Source: Mediterranea massiliensis (lineage in GTDB: Bacteria; Bacteroidota; Bacteroidia; Bacteroidales; Bacteroidaceae). From it: a stretch of 64,000 nucleotides of DNA. The notes under the pieces were generated by a model. That model saw only the letters and a list, made by a program, of their open reading frames with translations, was not told where the DNA came from and made no database searches. The position numbers and the translations under genes were made by a program. Shown piece by piece: positions 6,884-13,851 of the stretch (positions are counted from its first letter, which is position 1; every line of letters starts with the position of its first letter). The stretch spans positions 572,526 through 636,525 of the forward strand of contig NZ_LT635836.1 of the NCBI RefSeq assembly GCF_900128475.1. Direction: 5' to 3'.

Positions 6884-7120
6884 ATGATGGTTACAAGAAT
6901 GACAGAAAACGGCGTTTCGACCTGCCGGGCAGCAGGAACGGAACAATTCGAGAAATTCCAGACTGGTTTTGGGAGAAGAAAACGCACGCTTGTGCAGTAC
7001 GATTACAGGGCATCCGATGGGGAATTGTTCTCCTGCGTGGCTCCGACTTTGGAGGAATGCCGCCGCAGGCGCGATGCATGGTTATCGGAAAAGGAAAGAA
7101 AGGAGGCCGGCAATGAATGA
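6884..7120 (+). CDS. DUF3873-family protein
   Basis: 78 residues. The block MTENGVSTCRAAGTEQFEKF followed by RTLVQYDYRASDGELFSCVAPTLEEC fits DUF3873, a short family seen repeatedly in Bacteroides conjugative elements. ATG 6884 has an upstream AAGGA; ATG 6896 is an alternative start. The stop overlaps the start of the next gene by 8 bp, implying translational coupling. Function unknown. Confidence 0.75.
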   Translation: MMVTRMTENGVSTCRAAGTEQFEKFQTGFGRRKRTLVQYDYRASDGELFSCVAPTLEECRRRRDAWLSEKERKEAGNE

Positions 7121-7358
7121 CGGTTACGAAACGCTGATAATCACATTTAGCGAACCCATCGAGGTTTTGGACGGTAGGTTTGAGGACATCGACACATGGG
7201 GCGTGGACAGCCTGAAGAAGTGGGTGGACGATTACGAGACCACACGCTTCACCCCGATAAACGGCTATACGGCAGTCATCACATCCGAATACAACATGAA
7301 GCCCGTAAGGGAATGGTTGGAACATTACATGCCCATAGCGGAAATGAAGGAATTGTAG
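7113..7358 (+). CDS. Small hypothetical ICE protein, translationally coupled
   Basis: 81 residues starting at ATG 7113 inside the end of the DUF3873 gene, with a strong ribosome site (AGGAGG). Acidic, with aromatic residues (MNDGYETLIITFSEPIEVLD, WGVDSLKKWVDDYE). Family not recognised. Last gene of the plus-strand cluster; the tra operon converges on it from the right. Confidence 0.6.
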   Translation: MNDGYETLIITFSEPIEVLDGRFEDIDTWGVDSLKKWVDDYETTRFTPINGYTAVITSEYNMKPVREWLEHYMPIAEMKEL

Positions 7359-7379
7359 AGGGATGATGCGCTTGCAGAA

Positions 7380-7410
7380 GCAGCCCGCCAGAACCAATCC
7401 GACGGGCTGC
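7380..7410. terminator. Hairpin between converging operons
   Basis: A perfect 8-bp stem GCAGCCCG (7380-7387) / CGGGCTGC (7403-7410) with a 15-nt loop sits between the small-gene operon and the end of the tra operon. There is no strong T tract, so termination is only probable. Confidence 0.5.
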
Positions 7411-7433
7411 AACCGTTTCACACCACAGGCATG

Positions 7434-7550
7434 TCAGTCCGTTTCCTCGCCCCAAAGCTCCGTATCAGTCGGGGCATGGCGTATGGCACGCCAGATGCAA
7501 CAGCCGGTTACGGCAAGAAGCGTCAAGTAAGCAATGGCAAAACAAAGCAT
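7434..7550 (-). CDS. Possible 38-residue membrane peptide after traQ
   Basis: An open frame on the tra-operon strand, starting at ATG 7550, 12 bp after the traQ stop. One hydrophobic span (MLCFAIAYLTLLAVTGCC) is followed by a polar acidic tail ending EETD. No clear ribosome site, but the frame stays open upstream through the traQ overlap, so a non-ATG start is possible. It would be the last gene of the tra operon. Confidence 0.4.
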   Translation of the reverse strand: MLCFAIAYLTLLAVTGCCIWRAIRHAPTDTELWGEETD

Positions 7551-7561
7551 AGCCGTCAGTA

Positions 7562-8020
7562 TTATGGAGCAGGCTGTTCCGGGTTCTCTACTCCTTCTTC
7601 CGTCTCGTTGTTGAACGAAAAGCTCTTGGTTACCGTCTGGTTAAACGAATCCACAATGTAGATGTCAATCGTCTGCTGGTCGGTGCAGAGCGACCTGTAA
7701 TAGAGCCGGAAGGTCTCGCCCGGCAACGAATAAAGGTCATTGGGCAGCAATACCGTGCCGTCCTCCAGACGAAGCTCCCCCTTGCCCGTAGGCTGGAAAT
7801 AGCGGATGAAATACTCCGTTTCCTCGTACCGCCCGCTGCGTACCAACTGGCAGCGTATTTCGGCTTCCCCGCCTTCCACGATGGTACTCTGTACCGGCAG
7901 GGTTGCCAAATCGAACTCATACACCTGCTGGATGTCCAGCTTGTCGGAACAGGCGCAAAGCAGCACGGCGGCTACCAATGCGAAACCGGCGGTAAAAATC
8001 AGTTCAGTCATTCTTTTCAT
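7562..8020 (-). CDS. traQ: Conjugal transfer lipoprotein TraQ (DUF3872)
   Basis: 152 residues. A lipoprotein signal peptide is clear: positive start, hydrophobic core, lipobox-like LLCAC with the cysteine near residue 24. The mature part is beta-rich and acidic (FDLATLPVQSTIVEGGEAEI, YFIRYFQPTGKGEL). Length and position after TraO match TraQ of CTnDOT-type elements. Predicted to sit in the outer or inner membrane facing the periplasm as part of the mating apparatus. Its precise role is not established. Confidence 0.8.
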   Translation of the reverse strand: MKRMTELIFTAGFALVAAVLLCACSDKLDIQQVYEFDLATLPVQSTIVEGGEAEIRCQLVRSGRYEETEYFIRYFQPTGKGELRLEDGTVLLPNDLYSLPGETFRLYYRSLCTDQQTIDIYIVDSFNQTVTKSFSFNNETEEGVENPEQPAP

Positions 8021-8035
8021 TGTCTTGATGATTTA

Positions 8036-8623
8036 TTAGTCCAATATGAATTTCAGCCCCACCCCGAACTGGAAGTGGAAATTTCCCGTACCGCCACCCC
8101 ACAGGCAGCGTTCACGCGCATGGAGGAGCAGTACTGTCCGGTTGGTGAGGTAGGTTTCTATCTCCAGCGATACCGCGCCGCCATAGACGAAAGCGTCGCC
8201 GTCCGTGATGCGTGCCCCGTCATAAAGCAGGCTCTCGCCCCAATTCACCGTTTCATAACCCGCCATCGCCGAGCCGCCCACGTAGCAGAGGAACACTTTG
8301 TTCGCGTCCGAGAGGAAGTTGTAGTAGTATCCCCCTTCCGCCGTGAACTGCGACATCGGCAGGCGCGTGTCCTTGTACGGGTGGTACTTTTGCAGGTACT
8401 CCGCACCGAACACCCACTTGCTGCACCCTTTCGTGTACGAGTCCATCGACAGCCCGAAGTGGTAGCCCAACTCATTGCGCCGGCTTGCCGAATGGAAGCC
8501 GTCCGCCATGCCCGCCGTCAGCCGCAGCCCTTTCATGCCCGGCAGACAGCGTTGCGCCTGCACCTTGTCTGCAAGGACAAGGCACAGCGCCATGCCGATT
8601 AGAATAAACACCGTCCGTTTCAT
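8036..8623 (-). CDS. traO: Conjugal transfer protein TraO
   Basis: 195 residues with a cleavable signal peptide (ILIGMALCLVLADKVQAQ). The mature region shows alternating aromatic beta strands (GYHFGLSMDSYTKGC, FTAEGGYYYNFL, FHFQFGVGLKFILD), consistent with a small outer-membrane beta barrel. TraO of CTnDOT-type elements has this size, signature and place between TraN and TraQ. It ends at the C-terminal phenylalanine-rich strand typical of barrels and abuts traN by 1 bp. Confidence 0.85.
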   Translation of the reverse strand: MKRTVFILIGMALCLVLADKVQAQRCLPGMKGLRLTAGMADGFHSASRRNELGYHFGLSMDSYTKGCSKWVFGAEYLQKYHPYKDTRLPMSQFTAEGGYYYNFLSDANKVFLCYVGGSAMAGYETVNWGESLLYDGARITDGDAFVYGGAVSLEIETYLTNRTVLLLHARERCLWGGGTGNFHFQFGVGLKFILD

Positions 8624-8624
8624 C

Positions 8625-9623
8625 TTACTTCACCTTCAGTTCGTTGATGACACGGGCACGCACCAGTTCGGCATTGGTGACCGTGAACTGCTGATGCCTC
8701 CCGCCGTTCTGCTCGTTTATTTCCACCACCAGTTGCTTGTCGTCCGGCAGGGTGAATTTGGGCAGAGTGAACACCGTGCGCTCCCGGCTCTTGCCGCCAA
8801 TCTCCGTCACGTAGTTATAGGCACGCAGCGGTACAATCACCTGCTCTTGGATGGCGGTGCGCTTCGCCACTTTCCGGTCCACCACCTTGAACGACACGAA
8901 GTCCACCGTGAACGGCACGTTGGAAGAGTTCTTCAGTTCCGTGTGGAAGTAGAGCAGCCCGTTGTGCGTATAGATTCCCTTCAGGATGTACTGGATGCCG
9001 AAGCGTTTGCAGCCGATATGCTTCACCAGCCGTTTGTCGTCCTTGTGGATGGACTTCATGATGAGCCGCACCAACAGCGGTGATTCGCTGCCCAACTCCT
9101 TCAGATAAACCTCCTGCGAATTGTTCGGGCGGTTCACCGCCTCCCCGTCGTGCAGGAAGTCCTTCATCTCGATGTTCAGCTTGACCGGCTCGTCGGCATA
9201 TTTCACGTTATAAGTATAGTAGCTCCCATCCTCGGTTATCACCGCCAGATTGGTCTCTCGGGAGAAGTCGCGCAGGGCGGCCTTCACCCGGAGCACGTTT
9301 TCCGAGCCGTCCGCCTTGCCCGCAATGATGTCGGCGGAACCCAAGTCCACATACTTGATGGCGGAGGGAAAGATGATATGCACGGTCTTGTAAAACGTAA
9401 CCTCCAGCGCATACGGTGGTATCATCCGGTCGAAGGTTATCGGGCGTGTCAGCCCGTCGAACAGGTCGCCGGTGGACGGGCTTTGTTTTACCCCATCATC
9501 GCCCGTTTCAGTTTGCTCTACTGTTTCTTCCGTTTCTTTCAAGTCGGTTTCTTCCACGACCCTCTGCGCTTGGGCATGGGTCATTGCGGTCATGAGAGCC
9601 GCCATAAGCATAATTTTCTTCAT
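8625..9623 (-). CDS. traN: Conjugal transfer protein TraN (DUF4138)
   Basis: 332 residues from ATG 9623, which gives a clean signal peptide (KKIMLMAALMTAMTHAQAQ); an upstream in-frame ATG at 9671 would add a tail and overlap traM. An acidic linker (about 25-60) is followed by a beta-rich domain (YALEVTFYKTVHIIFPSAIK, YVDLGSADIIAGKADGSENV). TraN of Bacteroides ICEs is thought to act like VirB9, a periplasmic or outer-membrane component of the type IV channel. It lies directly downstream of the VirB10-like traM, as expected. Confidence 0.88.
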   Translation of the reverse strand: MKKIMLMAALMTAMTHAQAQRVVEETDLKETEETVEQTETGDDGVKQSPSTGDLFDGLTRPITFDRMIPPYALEVTFYKTVHIIFPSAIKYVDLGSADIIAGKADGSENVLRVKAALRDFSRETNLAVITEDGSYYTYNVKYADEPVKLNIEMKDFLHDGEAVNRPNNSQEVYLKELGSESPLLVRLIMKSIHKDDKRLVKHIGCKRFGIQYILKGIYTHNGLLYFHTELKNSSNVPFTVDFVSFKVVDRKVAKRTAIQEQVIVPLRAYNYVTEIGGKSRERTVFTLPKFTLPDDKQLVVEINEQNGGRHQQFTVTNAELVRARVINELKVK

Positions 9624-9654
9624 TTTTCCTTGTGAATAATAGTGATACATAAGA

Positions 9655-10974
9655 TTATTTCTTGGGCACAAGCAGCACCGCGTGGTTCGCTTTGAGCGTT
9701 ACCTTGACGGTGCGGAACTTCGTGGCGAGGTATTGCGACAGCCCCTGTATCGCACCGCGTCCCAAGTCCGAGGCCAGTTGCGCCCCGGCATCGGTGGAGA
9801 TGTTGATGCTGCTGCCCATCGTGGAACCCATGTTGGCCGCCATCTCCTTGAGTGCGGTCAGTTCCTGCGACCCCGGCACGGAGATGCCTTTCATGCCGCC
9901 CATGTCATATACCTCCAGTTCCACCGGCACGACCCTCCCTTTATAGGCAATGGAGCTGACGGTCAGTTCCATGCGCTCCCCGTTGATGCGTGCCGTAGCG
10001 GTCAGCACGGTGTTGGCCGGTATATACATGCCCCCGACATCGACCGGTTCCAGCAGGCGGATTTCCGCCTCCTTGCCGTCGCTTACCGTGACCGTGCGCC
10101 GGATGCAGGCACGGATGCTGTTCCGGGCCGATACGCCCGCATGGTCCGACACGGTATGGAACCCCAGATTGTGTGGACGGCTGTACCGTTCCATGAACTC
10201 GGCATCGGACATCGGTTGTGCCAGCATCGACACGACCTGTTCCGCCACCTGCGTGACCGGGCTGACCGTCCTTCCCTCCGTTTCCGTTACGGGTACGGAC
10301 TTCGCTCCGCCACCCTCTTGCGGCAGGTAGCGCGAGGCCATCTCGTAGGATTTCTCCATCAGGCGGAGCTGCTCGTCGGCGGTTTCCTTTGCCTTGCGTT
10401 CCTCTTCCGCCCGGCGTTCCTCTTCCGCCCGGCGTTCCAGTTCCTGTATGCGCCACTCCAGTTCCAGCGTTTTCTGGTCGTCCTCCGGCTCCGGCTGCTC
10501 GTAGAAGCTGCCAATCTGCCGGTTGATGTCCCGGTAGGCATCTGCCGAGGTGCGGATGGACGACCTGCCCGATGATGCAGTTTCTTCGGTCTGGAACACA
10601 TCTTCCACGGCCTCCCTGTCCGTATCATCCTCCGCCACCGCCAAGTCCTGCAGGGTGCTCATCTTCTCCCGCTGCTTGCGCTCGAAATCCTGCTGTTCGT
10701 AGGCGGCACGCTTGTCCGAAGGCAGGTTCTTTTCCTCCGGCATGGGCACTTCCACGTTGAAGCCGTCGGGCAGGCTCTCCCCCTCGTCCGACGGTGCGAA
10801 TATCAGCCACATCGCCACGCCGAAGACAAGGAACAACAGCGGATAGACCAGCATCTTCCTCCGTTTCCGGATTTCTTCGGGAGTCAGCGGTTGGGACTCC
10901 TTCCGCCCGAGTTCATTCTTTTTTGCCGTTTCCGGCTGTTTTTCCGTTTTGTTCTCTTTCATGTTTCCTGTCAT
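9655..10974 (-). CDS. traM: VirB10-like conjugal transfer protein TraM
   Basis: 439 residues. A cytoplasmic basic N-terminus (RKRRKMLVYP), one membrane span near residues 42-60 (LVYPLLFLVFGVAMWLIF), a long charged periplasmic region with a coiled coil of repeated RRAEEER around 165-195, and a C-terminal VirB10/TrbI-type domain (GMYIPANTVLTATA, IKSA-like loop replaced by SIAYKGRVVPVELEVYD). It is expected to bridge inner and outer membranes in the channel. Its start overlaps the end of traL by about 60 bp; ATG 10962 is an alternative start. Confidence 0.88.
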   Translation of the reverse strand: MTGNMKENKTEKQPETAKKNELGRKESQPLTPEEIRKRRKMLVYPLLFLVFGVAMWLIFAPSDEGESLPDGFNVEVPMPEEKNLPSDKRAAYEQQDFERKQREKMSTLQDLAVAEDDTDREAVEDVFQTEETASSGRSSIRTSADAYRDINRQIGSFYEQPEPEDDQKTLELEWRIQELERRAEEERRAEEERKAKETADEQLRLMEKSYEMASRYLPQEGGGAKSVPVTETEGRTVSPVTQVAEQVVSMLAQPMSDAEFMERYSRPHNLGFHTVSDHAGVSARNSIRACIRRTVTVSDGKEAEIRLLEPVDVGGMYIPANTVLTATARINGERMELTVSSIAYKGRVVPVELEVYDMGGMKGISVPGSQELTALKEMAANMGSTMGSSINISTDAGAQLASDLGRGAIQGLSQYLATKFRTVKVTLKANHAVLLVPKK

Positions 10975-11236
10975 GATTAAAATGGATACTGTCTTTACTT
11001 ATGCCCGGATGCAGTTCCAACTGCCGCATCCGTTCTATTCTCATCTGCTCTCCCCGGCGTTTGCCGATGTTGTATATCGACGACACGGTGATGTAGATGG
11101 AGAGGGCGCTGAATCCCACGAGCATCGCCACCACCACGATGAGCCGCACATCGGGCGACATCCGCCCGCACACGCAGCGCATCCCGTCGCTTATCCGGTC
11201 AGGGATGTAATGGAGCCACTTTCTTGTCTTTCCCAT
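10913..11236 (-). CDS. traL: Conjugal transfer protein TraL (DUF3989)
   Basis: 107 residues with one membrane span (VRLIVVVAMLVGFSALSIYI, about residues 30-50) and a basic, charged C-terminus. Size and position between traK and traM match TraL of CTnDOT-type ICEs, a small inner-membrane component. Its 3' end overlaps the 5' end of traM, indicating coupled translation. Confidence 0.82.
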   Translation of the reverse strand: MGKTRKWLHYIPDRISDGMRCVCGRMSPDVRLIVVVAMLVGFSALSIYITVSSIYNIGKRRGEQMRIERMRQLELHPGISKDSIHFNHDRKHEREQNGKTAGNGKKE

Positions 11237-11242
11237 ACGCCT

Positions 11243-11866
11243 TTACCTTTCTATGGTCCGTAAATCGCGGTTCTCCAGAATGGTGAACTGCTCCATCGTG
11301 AAACCGTGAGGATTGTTGTCCGACCGCACCGAGTTCAGCAGGCGGCAGCGGGTTACAAGACTGCGCTCGGTGATGTTGCTGCTCCTGACGAGCGACTGGC
11401 GGGCATAGGTCGTCACGATATAGGGGTAACGCTCGAAGTCGCACGCCACGCTGTCCACCCGCACGGTCTGGTTGATGTTCGCCGAGATGATTCGGTTGTA
11501 ATACCCCTTCTCTTCCCAGTCCTTGTAGTAGCGGAAGGCACTTTCGTCACACAGGTACAATGCCCGGCGGATGTTGCCCTCAATGGCCGCCTTGTCGGGC
11601 GAGAGTGTGAAGAACAGTTCGTGGAACCGCCTGACATGTTCCCGCGCCTCGACCGGACGGTTCTGGGAAAGGTCTTGCGAGAGCGCGAGGATGAGCGACT
11701 TGCCGTTGTCCAGCACGTAGATTTTCTCCCGCTGCTTCTCGGCGAAGCTGTATGAACTCCACAGCGCGTAGCCCGTGACCAACGCGCACAGCACGACGAA
11801 GGCTATTGCCATCGTGCGTATCTGCCGGAAGCTCGTTTCGATGTTCTTTAATGACTTGAATTCCAT
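11243..11866 (-). CDS. traK: VirB8-like conjugal transfer protein TraK
   Basis: 207 residues. One N-terminal membrane span (MAIAFVVLCALVTGYALW, about 19-36) and a periplasmic domain with alternating strands (YPYIVTTYARQSLVR, RCRLLNSVRSDNNPHGF), consistent with a VirB8-type assembly protein. Position between traJ and traL fits TraK of CTnDOT. It would nucleate channel assembly at the inner membrane. Confidence 0.85.
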   Translation of the reverse strand: MEFKSLKNIETSFRQIRTMAIAFVVLCALVTGYALWSSYSFAEKQREKIYVLDNGKSLILALSQDLSQNRPVEAREHVRRFHELFFTLSPDKAAIEGNIRRALYLCDESAFRYYKDWEEKGYYNRIISANINQTVRVDSVACDFERYPYIVTTYARQSLVRSSNITERSLVTRCRLLNSVRSDNNPHGFTMEQFTILENRDLRTIER

Positions 11867-11896
11867 TTTCTTTAATTCTTGTTGTTGATTGTTGAA

Positions 11897-12904
11897 TCAT
11901 TTGCCCCGCAGCTTGCCCGCGACATGCCCGGCACCAGCCCCGGTAGCCGCTGCCGCCACTTTGCCGGTCTTGACGGCGGAGTTGTTCACCTGCTTGCCGT
12001 AGTTGCCAGCGCCCGCCGCCTGTATCACCCATGTCGATACCGTCGGGATGGTGAAATACCCCACGATGGCGATGAGCATGAAGATGATGTAGGCCGAGTT
12101 GTTCGTGTCCGGCACGAAGTTCGGGTCGGTCAATGCCGCGATGTCCTTCTCAATCATCAGCGTCTGGATGCGTGCCAGCACCGAACTGAACAAATCGGAG
12201 ATGGGCAGCCACAGGTAGATGCTGATATACTGGCATATCCAATGCACCATCGTGCTGTGGAAACCGTCATACACCGAAATGGCGAATGCCAGCGGCCCCA
12301 AGATGGAGAGCACGATAAGGAAGAATGTCCTCAGCGTGTCCAGTATCAGCCCCACCGCCTGAAAGAGCAGTTCCAGAAAACTGCGGAAGGCGTTGCTGAT
12401 GGTCTGCTTGATTTCATACTTGCCGCGCTCGATGGCCATCCCCGCCATCGTCTTCAGTTCCGACGGTGTCCAGCCCAAGTCTTCAATCTGCCGCTCGTAT
12501 TCCTCGTCGCTGACCAGATAGGCCGTTTCCGGGTTACGCACCAAAGCCTCGTATTCCAGTTTCTCCCGCTTCTCGGCGTACTCCTCCATGTCGAGCGTCT
12601 GCCCTTGCAGGATGCCGTGGCAACCGGTGACGATGGGACTCATGATGCCGTTGATGGTTCCTAACACGAAGGTGGGGAAGAACATGATGCACGCCCCGAT
12701 GCAAAACGGACGGAACAGCGGATACACATCTATCGGCTCGGCACGTGAGAGCGCCTGCCACACCCGTGAGGCCACGTAGAACAACGCGCCCAATGCCGCC
12801 ACCCCGGTGGCCACGCCCGTGATGTCCGAGCAGAGCGGCATCATCTCGTCATAAAGGCTGCGCAGCACTTCATGCAGGTTGCCGAATGTACTTTCTCCCG
12901 TCAT
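11897..12904 (-). CDS. traJ: VirB6-like inner-membrane protein TraJ
   Basis: 335 residues with several hydrophobic segments (for example VATGVAALGALFYVASRVW, PFCIGACIMFFPTFVLGTI, TFFLIVLSILGPLAFAISVY, AYIIFMLIAIVGYFTIP), so a polytopic membrane protein. The C-terminus is short and basic. TraJ of Bacteroides ICEs corresponds to the VirB6-type pore component. It follows traI by 2 bp. Confidence 0.87.
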   Translation of the reverse strand: MTGESTFGNLHEVLRSLYDEMMPLCSDITGVATGVAALGALFYVASRVWQALSRAEPIDVYPLFRPFCIGACIMFFPTFVLGTINGIMSPIVTGCHGILQGQTLDMEEYAEKREKLEYEALVRNPETAYLVSDEEYERQIEDLGWTPSELKTMAGMAIERGKYEIKQTISNAFRSFLELLFQAVGLILDTLRTFFLIVLSILGPLAFAISVYDGFHSTMVHWICQYISIYLWLPISDLFSSVLARIQTLMIEKDIAALTDPNFVPDTNNSAYIIFMLIAIVGYFTIPTVSTWVIQAAGAGNYGKQVNNSAVKTGKVAAAATGAGAGHVAGKLRGK

Positions 12905-12906
12905 GG

Positions 12907-13539
12907 CTACCAGTATCTTTGGTTATCGGTCCCGTACAGGTCGAGCACGCGCCGCGTGTCGTTCTTCTCCTTTGCCCGGAGGTACGACACGCCGATGTTG
13001 CGGTTCGTATAGTAGCGGACTAAGTTGCGGTGGTTCTTCACATCGCGGTAGATGCGGTCTATCAGGTCCATGCGCTCCTTGTCCGTCATTGAAAGGCCGG
13101 TCTGCGTGACGACCGTCTTCAGCTCGTCGAGCATCCCGCTGCTTTCCTCCAGCATCTTCGTGTAGCCCGAGGCGATGGCGGCCAGTTCGTCCGTCGTGTA
13201 GTTCTCGTCGGCAAGCATCTTCTGGAACGAGTTCACGTAGATGTCCGATATTTCCCCCACGAGCAGCACGGTCTGTTGCACCTTGCGGGCGTCCTTCACC
13301 AAGTTATGCACCGACTTGAGCGCGTCGTAATACTTCTTTCCCTGCTCGTAAATCTTGACCGTTTCCTGAAAGTTCTTCACCATGTTCTCAGCGGTCGTGG
13401 TGGTCTGTATCACGTTCCGCGTGGTGTTCACGATGCTCTGCGCGAGGTTCGACGGGTCAAAGGTCACCCATTGCGCCCGGACCGTCGTGGCGGTGCAGAG
13501 CAAAACCGTAAGACAGATTGCTGTTATTCTTTTATTCAT
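12907..13539 (-). CDS. traI: Conjugal transfer protein TraI (DUF4141)
   Basis: 210 residues with a signal peptide (RITAICLTVLLCTATTVRAQ) followed by a mostly helical mature protein (SIVNTTRNVIQTTTTAENMV, VKDARKVQQTVLLVGEISDI). Such helical secreted proteins resemble VirB5-type pilus-tip or adhesin components. Length and order fit TraI/DUF4141 of CTnDOT-type elements. Despite the name it is not a relaxase; the relaxase is mobB at 20021. Confidence 0.86.
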   Translation of the reverse strand: MNKRITAICLTVLLCTATTVRAQWVTFDPSNLAQSIVNTTRNVIQTTTTAENMVKNFQETVKIYEQGKKYYDALKSVHNLVKDARKVQQTVLLVGEISDIYVNSFQKMLADENYTTDELAAIASGYTKMLEESSGMLDELKTVVTQTGLSMTDKERMDLIDRIYRDVKNHRNLVRYYTNRNIGVSYLRAKEKNDTRRVLDLYGTDNQRYW

Positions 13540-13565
13540 ATCCGTTGATGATTAAAATGTTCTTG

Positions 13566-13847
13566 TCAATATTCATATTCCCTGCAATCCCGTACATACA
13601 CCCCTTCCGAGGCGAGCACGAGCCGCTCGTTTTCTTCGTCATAGGCGACCTGCACCCTTTCGGGCAGTTCCGCCCATGTCCCTTGCCCGTTCCGGTAGAG
13701 CGTGGCGGTCAGCACGGCTCCCCAGCGGTAGGCGAGGGCGATGCGGTACGTATGCCCTTCGCGGTACACCCTGACCGGGGGCGACTTGCCCCGGCTTTTC
13801 CACCGCCCGCAGATGCGGTCGAGCGGGAACAACGTTGCATATTCCAT
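13566..13847 (-). CDS. Small tra-operon protein, DUF3876-like (TraH position)
   Basis: 93 residues from ATG 13847, preceded by AAAGGATGAG and starting 4 bp after traG. Basic and strand-rich (GRWKSRGKSPPVRVYREGHT, AYRWGAVLTATLYRNGQGTW). The order traG, this gene, traI matches the place of TraH/DUF3876 in CTnDOT-type operons. A longer upstream frame to 14030 lies inside traG in another phase and looks artificial. Function unknown. Confidence 0.65.
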   Translation of the reverse strand: MEYATLFPLDRICGRWKSRGKSPPVRVYREGHTYRIALAYRWGAVLTATLYRNGQGTWAELPERVQVAYDEENERLVLASEGVYVRDCREYEY

Positions 13848-13851
13848 AGGC

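Noticed and set aside
7431..7661. 76-codon plus-strand frame at the tra operon end
   Set aside because: Antisense to traQ and the small peptide, with no supporting features.
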